DNA of 64,000 nt, from assembly GCF_024748615.1 (NCBI RefSeq), contig NZ_CP087168.1:4092001-4156000 (forward strand), in the 5' to 3' direction. The stretch comes from Pseudomonas sp. B21-048 (GTDB taxonomy: Bacteria; Pseudomonadota; Gammaproteobacteria; Pseudomonadales; Pseudomonadaceae). A program made the position numbers and the translations under genes. Numbering within the stretch: position 1 is the stretch's first letter; each line of letters starts with the position of its first letter. The notes under the pieces were generated by a model, which was not told the DNA's origin, searched no databases, and saw only the letters and a list, made by a program, of their open reading frames with translations. Positions 23,892 through 34,800 of this stretch are shown one piece after another.

Positions 23892-23918
23892 TAAAGTTTT
23901 CCGGGAAATAGCCGAAAA
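23892..23918 (+). promoter_or_regulatory. FliA (sigma-28) promoter of flgM
   Basis: TAAA, 15 bases, then GCCGAAAA: consensus TAAA-N15-GCCGATAA with one mismatch. It is placed about 37 bases before the flgM start, as expected for a class IV gene whose product inhibits FliA. Confidence 0.87.
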
Positions 23919-23954
23919 CATGGCAAGCGTCCAAATACCCAGAGGTTTTTTGTC

Positions 23955-24281
23955 ATGGTCATCGATTTCAGTCGTTTAAACAGCTCCTCGTCACTAACGG
24001 GCGGTACACGTACCAGCGCTGCGAAGGAAACCGTCGAAGCCGGCCAATCCATGCCGCTGAATACCCCGGCCGAACAGGCCAGTACCACCAAAAGCGGGGA
24101 ATCGGTACACCTCAGCAATGAGGCTCAACAGTTGCAGAAGGTCACTGACAAGCTGCGCGATCAACCTGCCGTCGACAATGCCCGCGTGGCCGAGTTGAAA
24201 GCAGCGATTGCCGATGGCAGCTATAAAGTCGACAGCAACCGTGTAGCCAGCAAACTGCTCAACTTCGAAGCCCAGCGCTAG
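23955..24281 (+). CDS. flgM: Anti-sigma-28 factor FlgM
   Basis: A 108-residue mostly disordered protein starting [11 protein letters not shown], with the conserved C-terminal sigma-binding helices [21 protein letters not shown]. It binds FliA until the hook is finished and is then exported. Two-gene unit with flgN, under the FliA promoter just upstream. Confidence 0.94.
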   Translation: MVIDFSRLNSSSSLTGGTRTSAAKETVEAGQSMPLNTPAEQASTTKSGESVHLSNEAQQLQKVTDKLRDQPAVDNARVAELKAAIADGSYKVDSNRVASKLLNFEAQR

Positions 24282-24329
24282 GCCACGGCCCGCGCCAGGC
24301 TTTTGGACGCTTAAAACCCAAGGCCAGCC

Positions 24330-24797
24330 ATGCACGACACTCATTTACTGCAACTGATCATCGACGACTTTGCCCCGGCACAACACTTGCTGCAATTGCT
24401 GCAAACCGAGTCCCTCGCCTTGCACGGTCGCGACATGCCACTGCTTGAAGAGATTCTGGCGCAGAAACAGGCATTGATCATTTTGCTCGAGCAACATGGC
24501 CGCAAGCGCAGTGAGATCCTCGTCAGTCTCAACCTGCCGACCCATCGCCAGGGCCTGGAACAATTGGCCAGCCATTCAAGCATTGGCGAACAGTTGCTGG
24601 CACAGAGCGACGTGCTGACCGACCTTCTGGCCCAATGCCAGGCCGTCAATATCAATAATGGCCAGTCGATTCTGGTGCAGCAGGCCGCCACGGCCAATCA
24701 GCTGAAAATCCTCACCGGTGGCGAGCCACCAGCGCTCTACGATGCCCGCGGTTCAACCTCCAAACTCGCAAAACCGCGTCCGCTCAGCCAGGCTTGA
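24330..24797 (+). CDS. flgN: Flagellar export chaperone FlgN
   Basis: A 155-residue helical protein with heptad-like Leu spacing (LLQLLQTESLALHGRDMPLLEEI), typical of FlgN chaperones for hook-filament junction proteins FlgK and FlgL. It lies 48 bases after flgM, the standard Pseudomonas arrangement. Family features are weak by nature, so context supports the call. Confidence 0.9.
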   Translation: MHDTHLLQLIIDDFAPAQHLLQLLQTESLALHGRDMPLLEEILAQKQALIILLEQHGRKRSEILVSLNLPTHRQGLEQLASHSSIGEQLLAQSDVLTDLLAQCQAVNINNGQSILVQQAATANQLKILTGGEPPALYDARGSTSKLAKPRPLSQA

Positions 24798-24885
24798 GCC
24801 TTTCAATGCACACACTCTATCAAGACGCGAAACATGCTGGCAAAATGCCGGCCAGTAGTCATATTTGCCTGGAGATTGATGCCCC

Positions 24886-25632
24886 GTGTCCAATGCCTTA
24901 AACGCGGAAGATGCTCCGCAGCCACCCAAGGTGCTCACCACGCCCCTGGAAATCTCCGGCAACCTGCGCCAGCTGCAAGACAGCCATGACCCGCTGATCA
25001 TCACGTTCCACGAGCGCAACCAGCGCTTCCAGAGTTATCTGGTGGACATCGATCGCGACAGTAACATGATCGCCCTGGACGAAATGATCCCTCGCGACGG
25101 TGAACGCTATCTGCTGGCTGGCGAACCGTTCAAGGTCGAAGGCTTTCACGACGGTGTACGCATCGCCTGGGAAAGCAATGGCCCGCTGACCATCGACGAA
25201 TCCGGCGATGGCCGCTGCTACCGTGGCGCGCTGCCCGATGAAGTGGTTTACCACCAGCGCCGCAATGCTTTTCGCGCCGCGTTGAAGCTGGCGCAATTGG
25301 TCAATGTCGACCTAGGGGGCGACAAACTCAAGTCGCCCATCAGCGGCAAACTACTGGACATCTCCGCCACCGGCTGCAAGTTGCGCTTCGAGGGCGACAT
25401 CACCGCCAAGCTACAACTGGGCCAGGTCTATGACCGCTTCGTTGCCGCCCTGCCCTTCGGCAACATGACGGCACCGGTGGAGCTGCGTTACCTGCACTTC
25501 GAAGAAAAGATCAAAATCACCTTTGCCGGCGTTCGCTTTCATAACATGAGCGGTCTGGTGCAACGGCAGGTCGAACGGTTCGTCTATCAGCTTCAGCGCG
25601 AAGCGCGGCGCTTCGATAAAGACGACTTCTGA
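24886..25632 (+). CDS. ycgR: Flagellar brake protein YcgR (c-di-GMP receptor)
   Basis: A 248-residue protein with an N-terminal YcgR domain (about 25-125) and a C-terminal PilZ domain. The c-di-GMP-binding motifs are visible as RRNAFR near residue 125 and DISATG near residue 160. On binding c-di-GMP it slows the motor. The start is GTG at 24886 with GGAG upstream; an ATG at 24879 is out of frame. It follows flgMN as in P. aeruginosa (PA3351-PA3353). Confidence 0.93.
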   Translation: MSNALNAEDAPQPPKVLTTPLEISGNLRQLQDSHDPLIITFHERNQRFQSYLVDIDRDSNMIALDEMIPRDGERYLLAGEPFKVEGFHDGVRIAWESNGPLTIDESGDGRCYRGALPDEVVYHQRRNAFRAALKLAQLVNVDLGGDKLKSPISGKLLDISATGCKLRFEGDITAKLQLGQVYDRFVAALPFGNMTAPVELRYLHFEEKIKITFAGVRFHNMSGLVQRQVERFVYQLQREARRFDKDDF

Positions 25633-25645
25633 TACGTCGCTCCCA

Positions 25646-25688
25646 TAAAAAAACGGGCAGTCCCTTGCGGTGACTGCCCGTTTTTTTA
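25646..25688. terminator. Bidirectional Rho-independent terminator (ycgR / MFS transporter)
   Basis: Stem ACGGGCAGTC/GACTGCCCGT with a run of A on one side and of T on the other; convergent genes end 14 and 9 bases away. Confidence 0.92.
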
Positions 25689-25696
25689 TGCCTCGA

Positions 25697-27079
25697 TCAA
25701 GGCCGCGCTTCGGTAAAGCTTTGCTCGCGGCCCGTGTCAGGATCTGCTGATTCCGAATCTGTTTCAGCTTCTGATTCGGCCTCGGCATCCGGGCTGAAAT
25801 CAGCCTCTGGATTGACCGGGTTCTGCATCTGGTCATGCACCACCTGCTCATCGACACGCGGGTCAAGGCAAGCGACCAGTGGTGAACTTGCCATACTGTC
25901 CGGCATGGCCACGTGATGCAGCGGGGCATCGTCCACCTGATGCAGATTGGTGACCGCTTTCGGACGAATTCGCCACACCAGCACCAAGGCGAAGAAGCTG
26001 AAAAAGGCATAGAGCATCTGACTGCCGAACAGCTTCATCAACACCCCGGCCACCAGCGGCCCGATACTCGCGCCGACACCGTAGGTCACCAGCAGCATCG
26101 CCGTCAGCGACACCCGGCGATCACCCTCCACGTGGTCATTGGAAAACGCCACCGCCAATGGATACAGGCAGAACTGCACCAATGAACAGAGGAACCCGGC
26201 GACGAACAGTACTTCCAGCTGTACCTTCGGCATAATCGCCAGCGGCAACGCCGCCAGTGCCAGGCAAAATGCAAAACTGCGGATCAACAGCGCCCGGTCA
26301 TAGCGGTCCGACAGCCAACCCAGCGGCCACTGCACCACCAGGCCTGCAAAAATGCAGCTCCCCATGAACAGACCGACCTGTTCGGTCGACAACCCTTGCT
26401 GCGAGGCATACAGCGGCGCCAGACCGTAGAATGAACCGACGATCAACCCCGACCCCAACACCGTACTCAGTGACTGCGGCACGCGCTTGATGAAGAACCG
26501 CGGCTCCATCGGCGCCGGGTGCAAAGGCGCCGGGTGAATCCGCCGCGTCAGGGCCACTGGCACCAGGCAGAGGGCGAAACACAGCGCGACCAGCATCAGC
26601 AGTTCCAGGCCCAGGCCGGGGTGCATGACCAGAATCAGCTGGCCCAACACCAGCCCCAGATACGAAGCGATCATGTAGCCGCTGAACACCACCCCACGCT
26701 TATTCGCTTCCGCCTGCTCATTGAGCCAGCTTTCGATCACCATGTACTGGCACATCATGCCCAGGCCGACGATCACCCGCAGGAATAGCCACGCGGGCAA
26801 CCAATCCACCAGGCCATGGCCCAGCACCGCCGCGCCGACAATCCCGGCGCAGGCTGAATAGGCTCGAATATGCCCGACCCGGGCAATCAACCGGTGGCCG
26901 ATCTTGCCACCCAGCACCAGGCCAAAATAGTTGGCGGCCATCAATGCACCCACCCACAGGCTGTCGACTTTATCGGCCGCCAGGCGCAGTGCCAGGTAAG
27001 TACTCAACAGGCCCGAGCCGATCAACATCATCAGCGAGGCGAAATAAAGCCCTCGAAAGGATTTCAGGATTTGGCGCAT
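25697..27079 (-). CDS. MFS transporter, YcaD-like
   Basis: A 460-residue inner-membrane protein with about 12 hydrophobic spans in two halves and a charged, acidic, Ser/Glu-rich tail (last 55 residues, including DAEAESEAETDSESADPD). The A-like loop GGKIGHRLIARVG near residue 57 and its second-half counterpart GWLSDRYDRALLIRS match the major facilitator signature. It resembles the E. coli YcaD/UMF group. Substrate unknown. The start ATG 27079 gives MRQILKSFRGLYFASL. Confidence 0.85.
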   Translation of the reverse strand: MRQILKSFRGLYFASLMMLIGSGLLSTYLALRLAADKVDSLWVGALMAANYFGLVLGGKIGHRLIARVGHIRAYSACAGIVGAAVLGHGLVDWLPAWLFLRVIVGLGMMCQYMVIESWLNEQAEANKRGVVFSGYMIASYLGLVLGQLILVMHPGLGLELLMLVALCFALCLVPVALTRRIHPAPLHPAPMEPRFFIKRVPQSLSTVLGSGLIVGSFYGLAPLYASQQGLSTEQVGLFMGSCIFAGLVVQWPLGWLSDRYDRALLIRSFAFCLALAALPLAIMPKVQLEVLFVAGFLCSLVQFCLYPLAVAFSNDHVEGDRRVSLTAMLLVTYGVGASIGPLVAGVLMKLFGSQMLYAFFSFFALVLVWRIRPKAVTNLHQVDDAPLHHVAMPDSMASSPLVACLDPRVDEQVVHDQMQNPVNPEADFSPDAEAESEAETDSESADPDTGREQSFTEARP

Positions 27080-27150
27080 CGGCGTTCCGGGCGGCTCCTT
27101 GCAATGAGTATCGGGCTATCGACAAACGATAGCCCGATGGCGACAGGTCG

Positions 27151-28494
27151 TCAGGCCTGGGCTGCCAGCACACGCCGTTCCCAGGGAGTAATTTCATCGA
27201 AGAAGCTGGTCAACTCCATGGTCTTCGAAGCGATGTAGCCTTCGATGAACTCCTTGCCGAACAGTTCCTTGGCCAATTGGCTACGTTTCAGACGTTCGAG
27301 AGCCGCATGCAAGGTACACGGCAACGAAAGATTATCCGGCACAACGAACTCACCCTGGATCGGCTCGCTCGGCTCCAGCTGGTTTTCGATGCCATACAAC
27401 CCCGCGGCCAGGCTCGCGGCGATCGCCAGATACGGATTGGCATCGGCCCCCGGCAAGCGGTTTTCGACCCGACGAGCGACCGAAGAACTGGCCGGAATGC
27501 GCAGCCCGGCCGCGCGATTGTCGTGGGACCAGCAGGCATTATTCGGCGATGCGTAAGGATGGCACAGGCGCTGATAGGAGTTCACGTTCGGCGCGAACAG
27601 CGCGGTGAAATCCGCCAGGCCAGCCTGCTGACCGCCGATGAAATGACGGAAGGTCGCCGTCGGCTCGCCGGCCTTGTCGCTGAACACGTTACGCCCGGAG
27701 CCGATCTCGACGATGCTCTGGTGAATATGCATCGAACTGCCCGGCGTGTGAGCCAACGGTTTGGCCATGCAAACCACGGTCAGGCCATGCTTGAGCGCCA
27801 CTTCTTTGAGCAGATGCTTGAACAACAAGGTCTGGTCGGCCAGCAGAAGCGGATCGCCGTGCAGCAGGTTGATCTCGAACTGGCTGACGCCCATCTCGTG
27901 CATGAAGGTATCGCGCGGCAAGCCCAGCGCCGCCATGCCTTCGTAGACTTCACTAAAGAACGGTCGCAAGCCGTTATTGGAGCTGATGCTGAACGCCGAA
28001 TGACCGTCCTCGCGCCGGCCGTCCAGGCCCAGTGGTGGCTGGAAGGGTTGCGTCGGGTCAGGGTTGGGCGCGAAGACGAAGAACTCCAGCTCCGTCGCCA
28101 CCACCGGCGCCAGACCGAGAGCGGCATATCGAGCGATCACGGCCTTGAGTTGGCCACGGGTCGACAATGGCGAGCTCTCGCCTGTCAGCTCGTGCGCATC
28201 ACAAATGGCCAGCGCTCGAGGCTGCGAGCTCCAGGGCAAGCGGTGGATCTGCGTGGGATCAGGCACCAGCGCCAGGTCGCCATCATCGCTGCCATAAAAG
28301 CGCGCCGGCGGATAACCGCCCATGATGCATTGCAGCAGCACTCCCCGCGCCATCTGCAAACGCCGCCCTTCCAGAAATCCTTCGGCGGTCATCACCTTGC
28401 CGCGTGGTACGCCGTTCAGGTCCGGCGTGACACATTCAATCTCATCAATGCCCGTCAATCGCTGCGCGAGTGAACGATGGCCATCGGTTGTCAT
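27151..28494 (-). CDS. Glutamine synthetase family protein (gamma-glutamyl-polyamine synthetase type)
   Basis: A 447-residue enzyme of the PuuA/SpuI-like branch rather than GlnA: N terminus MTTDGHRSLAQRLTGIDEIE, with C-terminal signatures PGSSMHIHQSIVE, NSYQRLCHPYASP and the metal- and ATP-site segment RIPASSSVARRVENRLPGADANPYLA. It probably ligates glutamate to an amine; the exact amine is not decidable. The ATG at 28494 was preferred to an upstream in-frame start at 28569. Its neighbour is a transporter, 71 bases away on the same strand. Confidence 0.85.
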   Translation of the reverse strand: MTTDGHRSLAQRLTGIDEIECVTPDLNGVPRGKVMTAEGFLEGRRLQMARGVLLQCIMGGYPPARFYGSDDGDLALVPDPTQIHRLPWSSQPRALAICDAHELTGESSPLSTRGQLKAVIARYAALGLAPVVATELEFFVFAPNPDPTQPFQPPLGLDGRREDGHSAFSISSNNGLRPFFSEVYEGMAALGLPRDTFMHEMGVSQFEINLLHGDPLLLADQTLLFKHLLKEVALKHGLTVVCMAKPLAHTPGSSMHIHQSIVEIGSGRNVFSDKAGEPTATFRHFIGGQQAGLADFTALFAPNVNSYQRLCHPYASPNNACWSHDNRAAGLRIPASSSVARRVENRLPGADANPYLAIAASLAAGLYGIENQLEPSEPIQGEFVVPDNLSLPCTLHAALERLKRSQLAKELFGKEFIEGYIASKTMELTSFFDEITPWERRVLAAQA

Positions 28495-28591
28495 GACGCA
28501 ATCCTTGTTGTTGTACGAGCCGCGAACGGCGACCCGTACAAAATAGGCTCCGACTGTTCGGAATTTCAAGCAGCGTCAAACAAAAAGGTAT

Positions 28592-29284
28592 TCAGGGAAG
28601 GTAAAGGCTGAACACACCGCCACCCAATGGGCCGCCATTGCTGATTTCAGTGCGCCCACCCACACCATTGCGCTGATGCAACGCGGCAATCCGCCCGGCA
28701 AAGTACAAGCCCAGGCCAGTACTGCCACTGCTCTGATTGATGCCCTGCACGTAATCGGCCTGACGTTCGATCATTTCGGGCGGGTAACCCTCGCCATCGT
28801 CGTTGAGGGTCAGCACCAGTTGCCCGGCCTCATCGCTGACGCTGATCAACAAGGCATGACGGGCGTAACGAATGGCATTGTTGATGCTGTTGGCAAGCAC
28901 CGAGGCAATCAGCTCCCGATCGAAGAAACCCAGCGGGCTCAACGGGTCCACTTCATAGGTCGCAATGATGCCGCGGCTGGCGAAAACGGGTTGATGAGCC
29001 GCCAGTTGCGCCTCAATGAAATCATCCAGTTCATGGTAGGCCGGCTGCAACGGCATCTGGTTGACGCCGAGTTTGTACAGGCCCAGCAACTGCACCAGCA
29101 TGTCATTGAGATGGGCGAATTCGAAGTCGATCACGCCCTGTTCCGGGGTGTGCCGTTCGGGATCAGGCAAACGCGCCAGCCATTGGCTGTGCGCCTGCAT
29201 CAACATGGCCAGAGAATTCTTCATGTCATGCACGGTGGAGGCAATCACCGTGGAAAAGTCGAGTGACGGTTTACTGTCGATCAT
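28592..29284 (-). CDS. Soluble sensor-less histidine kinase
   Basis: A 230-residue kinase with no membrane span or input domain. The phospho-acceptor His lies in STVHDMKNSLAMLMQA near residue 19, and the ATPase domain carries NSINNAIRYARH, LNDDGEGYP and GSTGLGLYFAGRIA. Its start overlaps the stop of the TPR response regulator by four bases (ATGA), so the two form one translationally coupled unit. Signal and target are unknown; it may take its input from a partner protein. Confidence 0.87.
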   Translation of the reverse strand: MIDSKPSLDFSTVIASTVHDMKNSLAMLMQAHSQWLARLPDPERHTPEQGVIDFEFAHLNDMLVQLLGLYKLGVNQMPLQPAYHELDDFIEAQLAAHQPVFASRGIIATYEVDPLSPLGFFDRELIASVLANSINNAIRYARHALLISVSDEAGQLVLTLNDDGEGYPPEMIERQADYVQGINQSSGSTGLGLYFAGRIAALHQRNGVGGRTEISNGGPLGGGVFSLYLP

Positions 29285-30885
29285 TCGCCGAACGCCTTGA
29301 TTTTCAGTTTCTGGTAGCGCGGATAGCGCGCGTCGGAATCGGGCATCAGGCCGACGGTTTTCAGGCAGGCGCGGCATTCTTCCAGTTCGGCCGACGGCAC
29401 GCTGGTGTCAGTGCCGTGCAGCAGCGACTGCGCCATGTTCAGGGCAATACTGATGTTCTTCGGTTGCAGGGCCAGGGCTTTGCGAAATACATCCCGCGCT
29501 TCCACCAGATTGCCAGTCTTGTACACCCGCACGCCCTGACGGTTGAGGTCGGCGGCCGCGTTGCCGGAGTTGAGGATGGTTGGGTCGTCGGTCAGCTTGG
29601 CGATGCCTTTCATCACCGTTGGATCATCGCCGTAGATTTCTGCACAGTTCTTCAGCATCGAAGCACCGGCATCCGCCTGCCCGAGCATTTGCAGCTGCTT
29701 GGCCACCAGCAACGCCGCTTCGGCGCTCATGAACTGCTCCATGCCATCGAGGCGCATCATCGCTTGCTCGGTGAGCTTCTCGGCCGTTTCGGCATCGTTG
29801 AGCAACAGGCTGGTTGCTTTCATCAGACGCGCACGAATCTGCAAGCCGGGGTCAGAAGGATTTTCCTTCGCCACCGCACTCAGCGTCGTGTTGATTTCGA
29901 GACGGGTTCGGGTGTCCAGGCCCTTCTCACTGCCTTTGCTGATCAAGGCATGGGCCAGGCCGAGGTTGCTTTCCGCATCCTTGAAACGTGATTGAGCCCC
30001 TTGGGTCACGGCCTGGCGATAGGCTTTGGAGGCAGTATCGAAATCCTCGTTGGCCATCGCCAGTTTGCCCAGCAACGCCTGCCGGCGCACCGCCAGCGGC
30101 GATAGGCGAATAGCCTCTTCCAAGACTCTCTGCGCGCCCTTGGTGTCGCCTTCGGCGACCAGCACATCGGCCATGCCGTCGTAGAGGGCCGGCATCATCG
30201 GGAAGACTTTCAGGGCTTTCTCATAAATGCCTTTGGCCTGGCTGACCTGGCCGCGTTTGAACAGCAACTGGCCCAACCCGGCAAATGCCCAAGGCAAAGG
30301 TCGATCAGCAATGATGCTGTCGTACAGACGCTCCAGCGCCTCATTCTGGTTCAAGTCGCGCAACGCATCGGCACGGTAACGCAGGCACAGCGGCGAGTAG
30401 CGAATGTCTTGTTTGCACAGGGCGATGCAGGCATTGAGCACTTCAACCGGTTTACCCCGGTCAAGGGCTTGCAGGATCGGTTTAAGCAAGGTCTTGCGCT
30501 GTTCCAGACGCTCCAGACGCTGGGCCAGGCCGGAACGGTTGAACGGCTTGGTCAAGTAAGCATCAGGCTCGTGTTCCAGTGCACTGAGCACCATGGCCTG
30601 ACTGGTTTCGGCGGTGACCATGACAAATACACTTTCATGGCTGATCAGCTTCTCGATCATCAGGTCTTCGAGCACCTGCTGACCGTTCTTCTTGCCATCG
30701 CCCAAGTGGAAGTCCTGCAGGATGAAGTCGTAGGACTTCTGCGAGCACATGCGCAGCGCCTGTTCACCGGTATCGGCGGTGTCGACGTTCTTGACGCCCA
30801 GCTCCCGCAGCATGGACCTGACGGAACTGCGGAAATCCGAGAAATCATCGACGATCAAAAAACTTTTTTGGTGATACGACAGCAT
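29281..30885 (-). CDS. Response regulator with receiver and TPR-repeat output
   Basis: A 534-residue protein: receiver domain in the first 120 residues (acidic pair DD near 12-13, phospho-Asp in DFILQDFHLGDG, Lys in AYLTKPFNRSG), then a long helical region with at least four TPR-like units (for example WAFAGLGQLLFKRGQVSQAK and ALYDGMADVLVAEGDTKGAQ). There is no DNA-binding, GGDEF or enzymatic output, so it probably acts by protein contact. The ATG at 30885 begins MLSYHQKSFLIVDD. Coupled to the kinase downstream. Confidence 0.88.
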   Translation of the reverse strand: MLSYHQKSFLIVDDFSDFRSSVRSMLRELGVKNVDTADTGEQALRMCSQKSYDFILQDFHLGDGKKNGQQVLEDLMIEKLISHESVFVMVTAETSQAMVLSALEHEPDAYLTKPFNRSGLAQRLERLEQRKTLLKPILQALDRGKPVEVLNACIALCKQDIRYSPLCLRYRADALRDLNQNEALERLYDSIIADRPLPWAFAGLGQLLFKRGQVSQAKGIYEKALKVFPMMPALYDGMADVLVAEGDTKGAQRVLEEAIRLSPLAVRRQALLGKLAMANEDFDTASKAYRQAVTQGAQSRFKDAESNLGLAHALISKGSEKGLDTRTRLEINTTLSAVAKENPSDPGLQIRARLMKATSLLLNDAETAEKLTEQAMMRLDGMEQFMSAEAALLVAKQLQMLGQADAGASMLKNCAEIYGDDPTVMKGIAKLTDDPTILNSGNAAADLNRQGVRVYKTGNLVEARDVFRKALALQPKNISIALNMAQSLLHGTDTSVPSAELEECRACLKTVGLMPDSDARYPRYQKLKIKAFGE

Positions 30886-31161
30886 CGAGGATTTCCAGGC
30901 AATTAAAGAAGAACAACCCAAAGGCAAACGACACGGGGCGAGTTGCCTTTTTTGGCGCGCAGATGATAGCGGGAGGCCATAGGCTATCAAGCAATTTCGC
31001 AAAAACCCGTGATGACCATTGCCGGCCGCCAGAGATAAAAATGACAACGACCGTTCGGGTTATCGGCCAGTAGTCGCGTTCCCTTGAAGCGACGGGAGTG
31101 CATTTGCGCATTTGCGCTGTCATGACAGGCTCTCCACGTAAGTCGTCGGGTGGTTCTGGGG
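30886..31161. other. Intergenic region upstream of the TPR response regulator
   Basis: No supported gene. It probably holds the promoter for the minus-strand pair. An AT-rich stretch and an inverted TGCGCATTTGCGC motif near 31104-31116 are seen. Confidence 0.35.
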
Positions 31162-31203
31162 TAAAAAATCCCGCCAAAGCAAATGCCCTGGCGGGCTTTT
31201 TTA
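31162..31203. terminator. Orphan bidirectional terminator hairpin
   Basis: Stem CCCGCCA/TGGCGGG with AAAAAA before and TTTTTT after. No annotated gene ends nearby on either strand, so it may close an unrecognised small transcript. Confidence 0.75.
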
Positions 31204-31829
31204 ACAGCTGAATGCTGAGATTTTATGGAGTTTCAGGGACGACATGATTCAGCCAGCCCATGCCCTACTTGGGTTTCAGCTGATTCGAGCCGCGCCAGTG
31301 TCGAGTGTCCATGGCCCTTCCCCACCCTCTTCGCCAAAAACAAATCGACATAATATTGACACCAACACACCCGCCCGTCTGAATATTGGCACATCGCACT
31401 GTTAGCTGCGGTTAACACCTTTACAAAGCCTGAGCCCACAACTAAACACACATCAAACTGATATCAGGAAAGGCCGTATCCCTGAGTCGGTGCTACCTCA
31501 AAACACGGCCTCATCCAGCCATTATTTCAGGAGTCCCTGCCACATGGGTGCTCTCAGTCTATTGCGTGCCATGTGCAGCGCTGCCCCAGCCTCGGGCTCA
31601 CATTCGCCCGACCTGTCCTGCGATCCACTCCTCAAACGCGGCGAACTTTTCCACCCCCGCAATACCCGCGCGCCTCTGCCGGCAGCGCCCGGCCCGTCAG
31701 GCCGACGATGTCCGGCCGCCGCCTCGCACCACTCCTGAACTACCTGAGCGGTGCAAGAACGGGACGTCGTCCTGTTAGCAGTCCCTAGCGATTCTAAAAA
31801 TAAAAAAATGGCATTTTCGGGAGAAAGAC
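31204..31829 (+). other. Long non-coding region upstream of the giant adhesin
   Basis: No convincing gene. It contains direct repeats AATATTGACAC (31352-31362) and AATATTGGCAC (31382-31392), 30 bases apart, which could be regulator sites, and a good Shine-Dalgarno GGGAGA before the ATG at 31830. Confidence 0.4.
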
Positions 31830-34800
31830 ATGGCTACCACCACAACTACCAGCGGCGGCACCGTTACTTCGCTTTCCAACACTCCGCAGGCGACGGACGA
31901 CATTTTCACTACCGGTGTTATTGGCACGGGCACCACGGCCATCACTGAAGAACTGCTGGGGGTCGTGTACCTGGACGTCATGTCCAATGACCTTGGCGGC
32001 AGCGCAAAAACACTTTGGTCACTGGATGACGCGACCAGCCTTTCTACTGCCACCAAGGTTTATGCGCCGGCCGATCTCCTGATCCAGGACACGGGCAGAA
32101 TCGAGGCGACGAGTACTGACACCAGTTTCAACGGGGCAAAAATCTGGATTACGTCGGATGGCAAGGTCGGCTACGACGCCGCAACGTTGTCGACTGCTTT
32201 CCAGGCACAACTCCAGTCGCTTGCTGCCGGAGGGTCCCTGACGGACAGCTTTACCTATGCGATTCGTCTCGGCAACGGCACGCTCAGCTGGGCCACTGCG
32301 CAGGTGCAGTTCGCTGGCATGAATGACAGTGTGACGATGACCCTCGGCGTTCAGGCTGGCACGGTAACCGAAGATGCGACCACGACGCCGAACTTGACCG
32401 ACTCGCTGAGTACGTCGGGCACTATTGCCTTTAGCGATGTTGACCTGAGTGACACGCATACCGCCTCTTTCGTCGCTGCGGGAGGCAATGCCACAGCACT
32501 GGGCAACTTCACCCTTGCATCGGTAACTGAAGCGGCCAACGCAGCCAACGGCACCGTTAACTGGACTTACACCCTGAATAATGCGGCAGCCCAATACCTG
32601 GCCCAAGGGCAGACCGTTACTGAAACCTATGTGGTCACCATCAATGATGGGCATGGCTCGACGACAACGCAGAATGTGACTATCACCATCGCCGGCACCA
32701 ACGATCAAGTGCAGATCACCAGCGGCGTACAGGCCGGCGATGCCGAGGAAGACAGCGGCGACTACGCAGCCGACGGCAGCATCACTTTCACCGACGTCGA
32801 CCTGATCGACACCCACAGCGTCACCGTCACGCCGGGCGCTTCCGGTTATCTGGGCAGCTTCACCACCAATCCCCTGAGCGACAGCACCGGTACAGGCAGC
32901 GGTTCGCTGGGCTGGAACTTCGCGGTGAACAACACCGCGTTGCAATTCCTTGGCGAAGGCCAGACCCTCACCCAGACTTATAACGTGGCAATCGGCGACG
33001 GCGCGGTGCAGACCGTGACCATCACGATTACCGGCACCAACGACCAGCCAACGCTGACGATTATCGACACTACCGGTGCGATGAGCGAAGGCAACGGCAC
33101 TGCAACCCTGAGCGACAGCGGCGCACTGAGCTTTGCCGATCTGGACAGTACCGACACGGTGACCGTATCGCAGACCGCCAACGGCGACATCGCCTGGAGT
33201 GGCGGTGCGCTCAATGTTGGTGTGGCCTCGGCACTGGTGGCTGGTTTCTCGGTCGACCAGAACAGCTGGGACTACAGCAGCAATCAGAACCTCGACTTCC
33301 TCGGTGCGGGTGAAACCATCACCTTCTCGTACGCGGTGGTCGCCACCGACGACAGCGGCGCGGCTAATGCTGCCTCGGCGACGCAAACCGTCACCATCAC
33401 GATCACCGGCACTAACGATGCGCCGGTGCTCAGCTTCGCGACGGGCAATGATGCCGGCGCGATGCAAGAAGACACCACGCTCAGCGTCAGCGGCCAGTTC
33501 AGCTCCGCCGACATCGATCATGCTGCCACGGCAACTTGGAGCATCAATGGTTCGGCTTCGGGCACCTACGGCTCGATCGCAGTCGACAACACCGGAAAAT
33601 GGACTTACACCCTGGCCAATGGCACCGATGGCATTGCCAGTGCGGTGCAGTCGCTGGGGGCTGGCGAAAGTCAAGACGAAGTGTTCACCGTGCAGGTCAG
33701 CGATGGCCTCGGCGGCGTCGACACCCAACTGGTGACCGTCACCGTCAGCGGCACTAACGATGCGCCGGTGCTCAGCTTCGCAACGGGCAATGATGCCGGT
33801 GCGGTGCAGGAAGACACCACACTTAGCGTTAGCGGCCAGTTCAGCTCGGCCGACATCGATCATGCTGCCACGGCCAGCTGGAGCATTGCCGGTACGAATA
33901 CCGGCATCTACGGTTCGATCGCAGTCGACAACACCGGCAAATGGACTTACACCCTGGCCAATGGCACCGATGGCATTGCCAGTGCGGTGCAGTCGCTGGG
34001 GGCTGGCGAAAATCACGATGAAGTGTTTACCGTGCAGGTCAGCGATGGCCTCGGCGGTGTCGACACCCAACTGGTGACCGTCACCGTCAGCGGCACTAAC
34101 GATGCACCGGTGCTCAGCTTCGCAACGGGCAACGATGCCGGCGCGGTGCAGGAAGACACCACACTTAGCGTTAGCGGCCAGTTCAGCTCGGCCGACATCG
34201 ATCATGCTGCCACGGCCAGCTGGAGCATTGCCGGTACGAATACCGGCATCTACGGTTCGATCGCAGTCGACAACACCGGAAAATGGACTTACACCCTGGC
34301 CAATGGCACCGATGGTGTCGCCAGTGCCGTGCAATCGCTGAAGGCGGGCGAGAGTCATGATGACGTGTTCACCGTGCAGGTCAGCGATGGCCTCGGCGGT
34401 GTCGACACCCAACTGGTGACCGTCACCGTTACCGGCACTAACGACGCACCGGTGCTCAGCTTCGCAACGGGCAACGATGCCGGCGCGGTGCAGGAAGACA
34501 CCGCGCTCAGCGTCAGCGGCCAGTTCAGCTCGGCTGATATCGATCATGCTGCCACGGCCACTTGGAGCATCGCGGGTACGAATACCGGCACCTATGGCTC
34601 AATCGCAGTCGACAACACCGGCAAATGGACTTACACCCTGGCCAATGGCACCGATGGCATTGCCAGTGCGGTGCAGTCGCTGGGGGCTGGCGAAAATCAC
34701 GATGAAGTGTTTACCGTGCAGGTCAGCGATGGCCTCGGCGGTGTCGACACCCAACTGGTGACCGTCACCGTCAGCGGCACTAACGATGCACCGGTGCTCA

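Noticed and set aside
31233..31451. 72-codon minus-strand frame
   Set aside because: No ribosome site or recognisable protein features.
31544..31738. 64-codon frame with AGGAG ahead of it, upstream of the adhesin
   Set aside because: Composition is Pro/Arg/Ala-rich and shadow-like; overlapping frames are equally open and no family is recognised.
32019..34547. 842-codon minus-strand frame inside the adhesin
   Set aside because: Repetitive mirror of the VCBS coding repeats with no family features or ribosome site.
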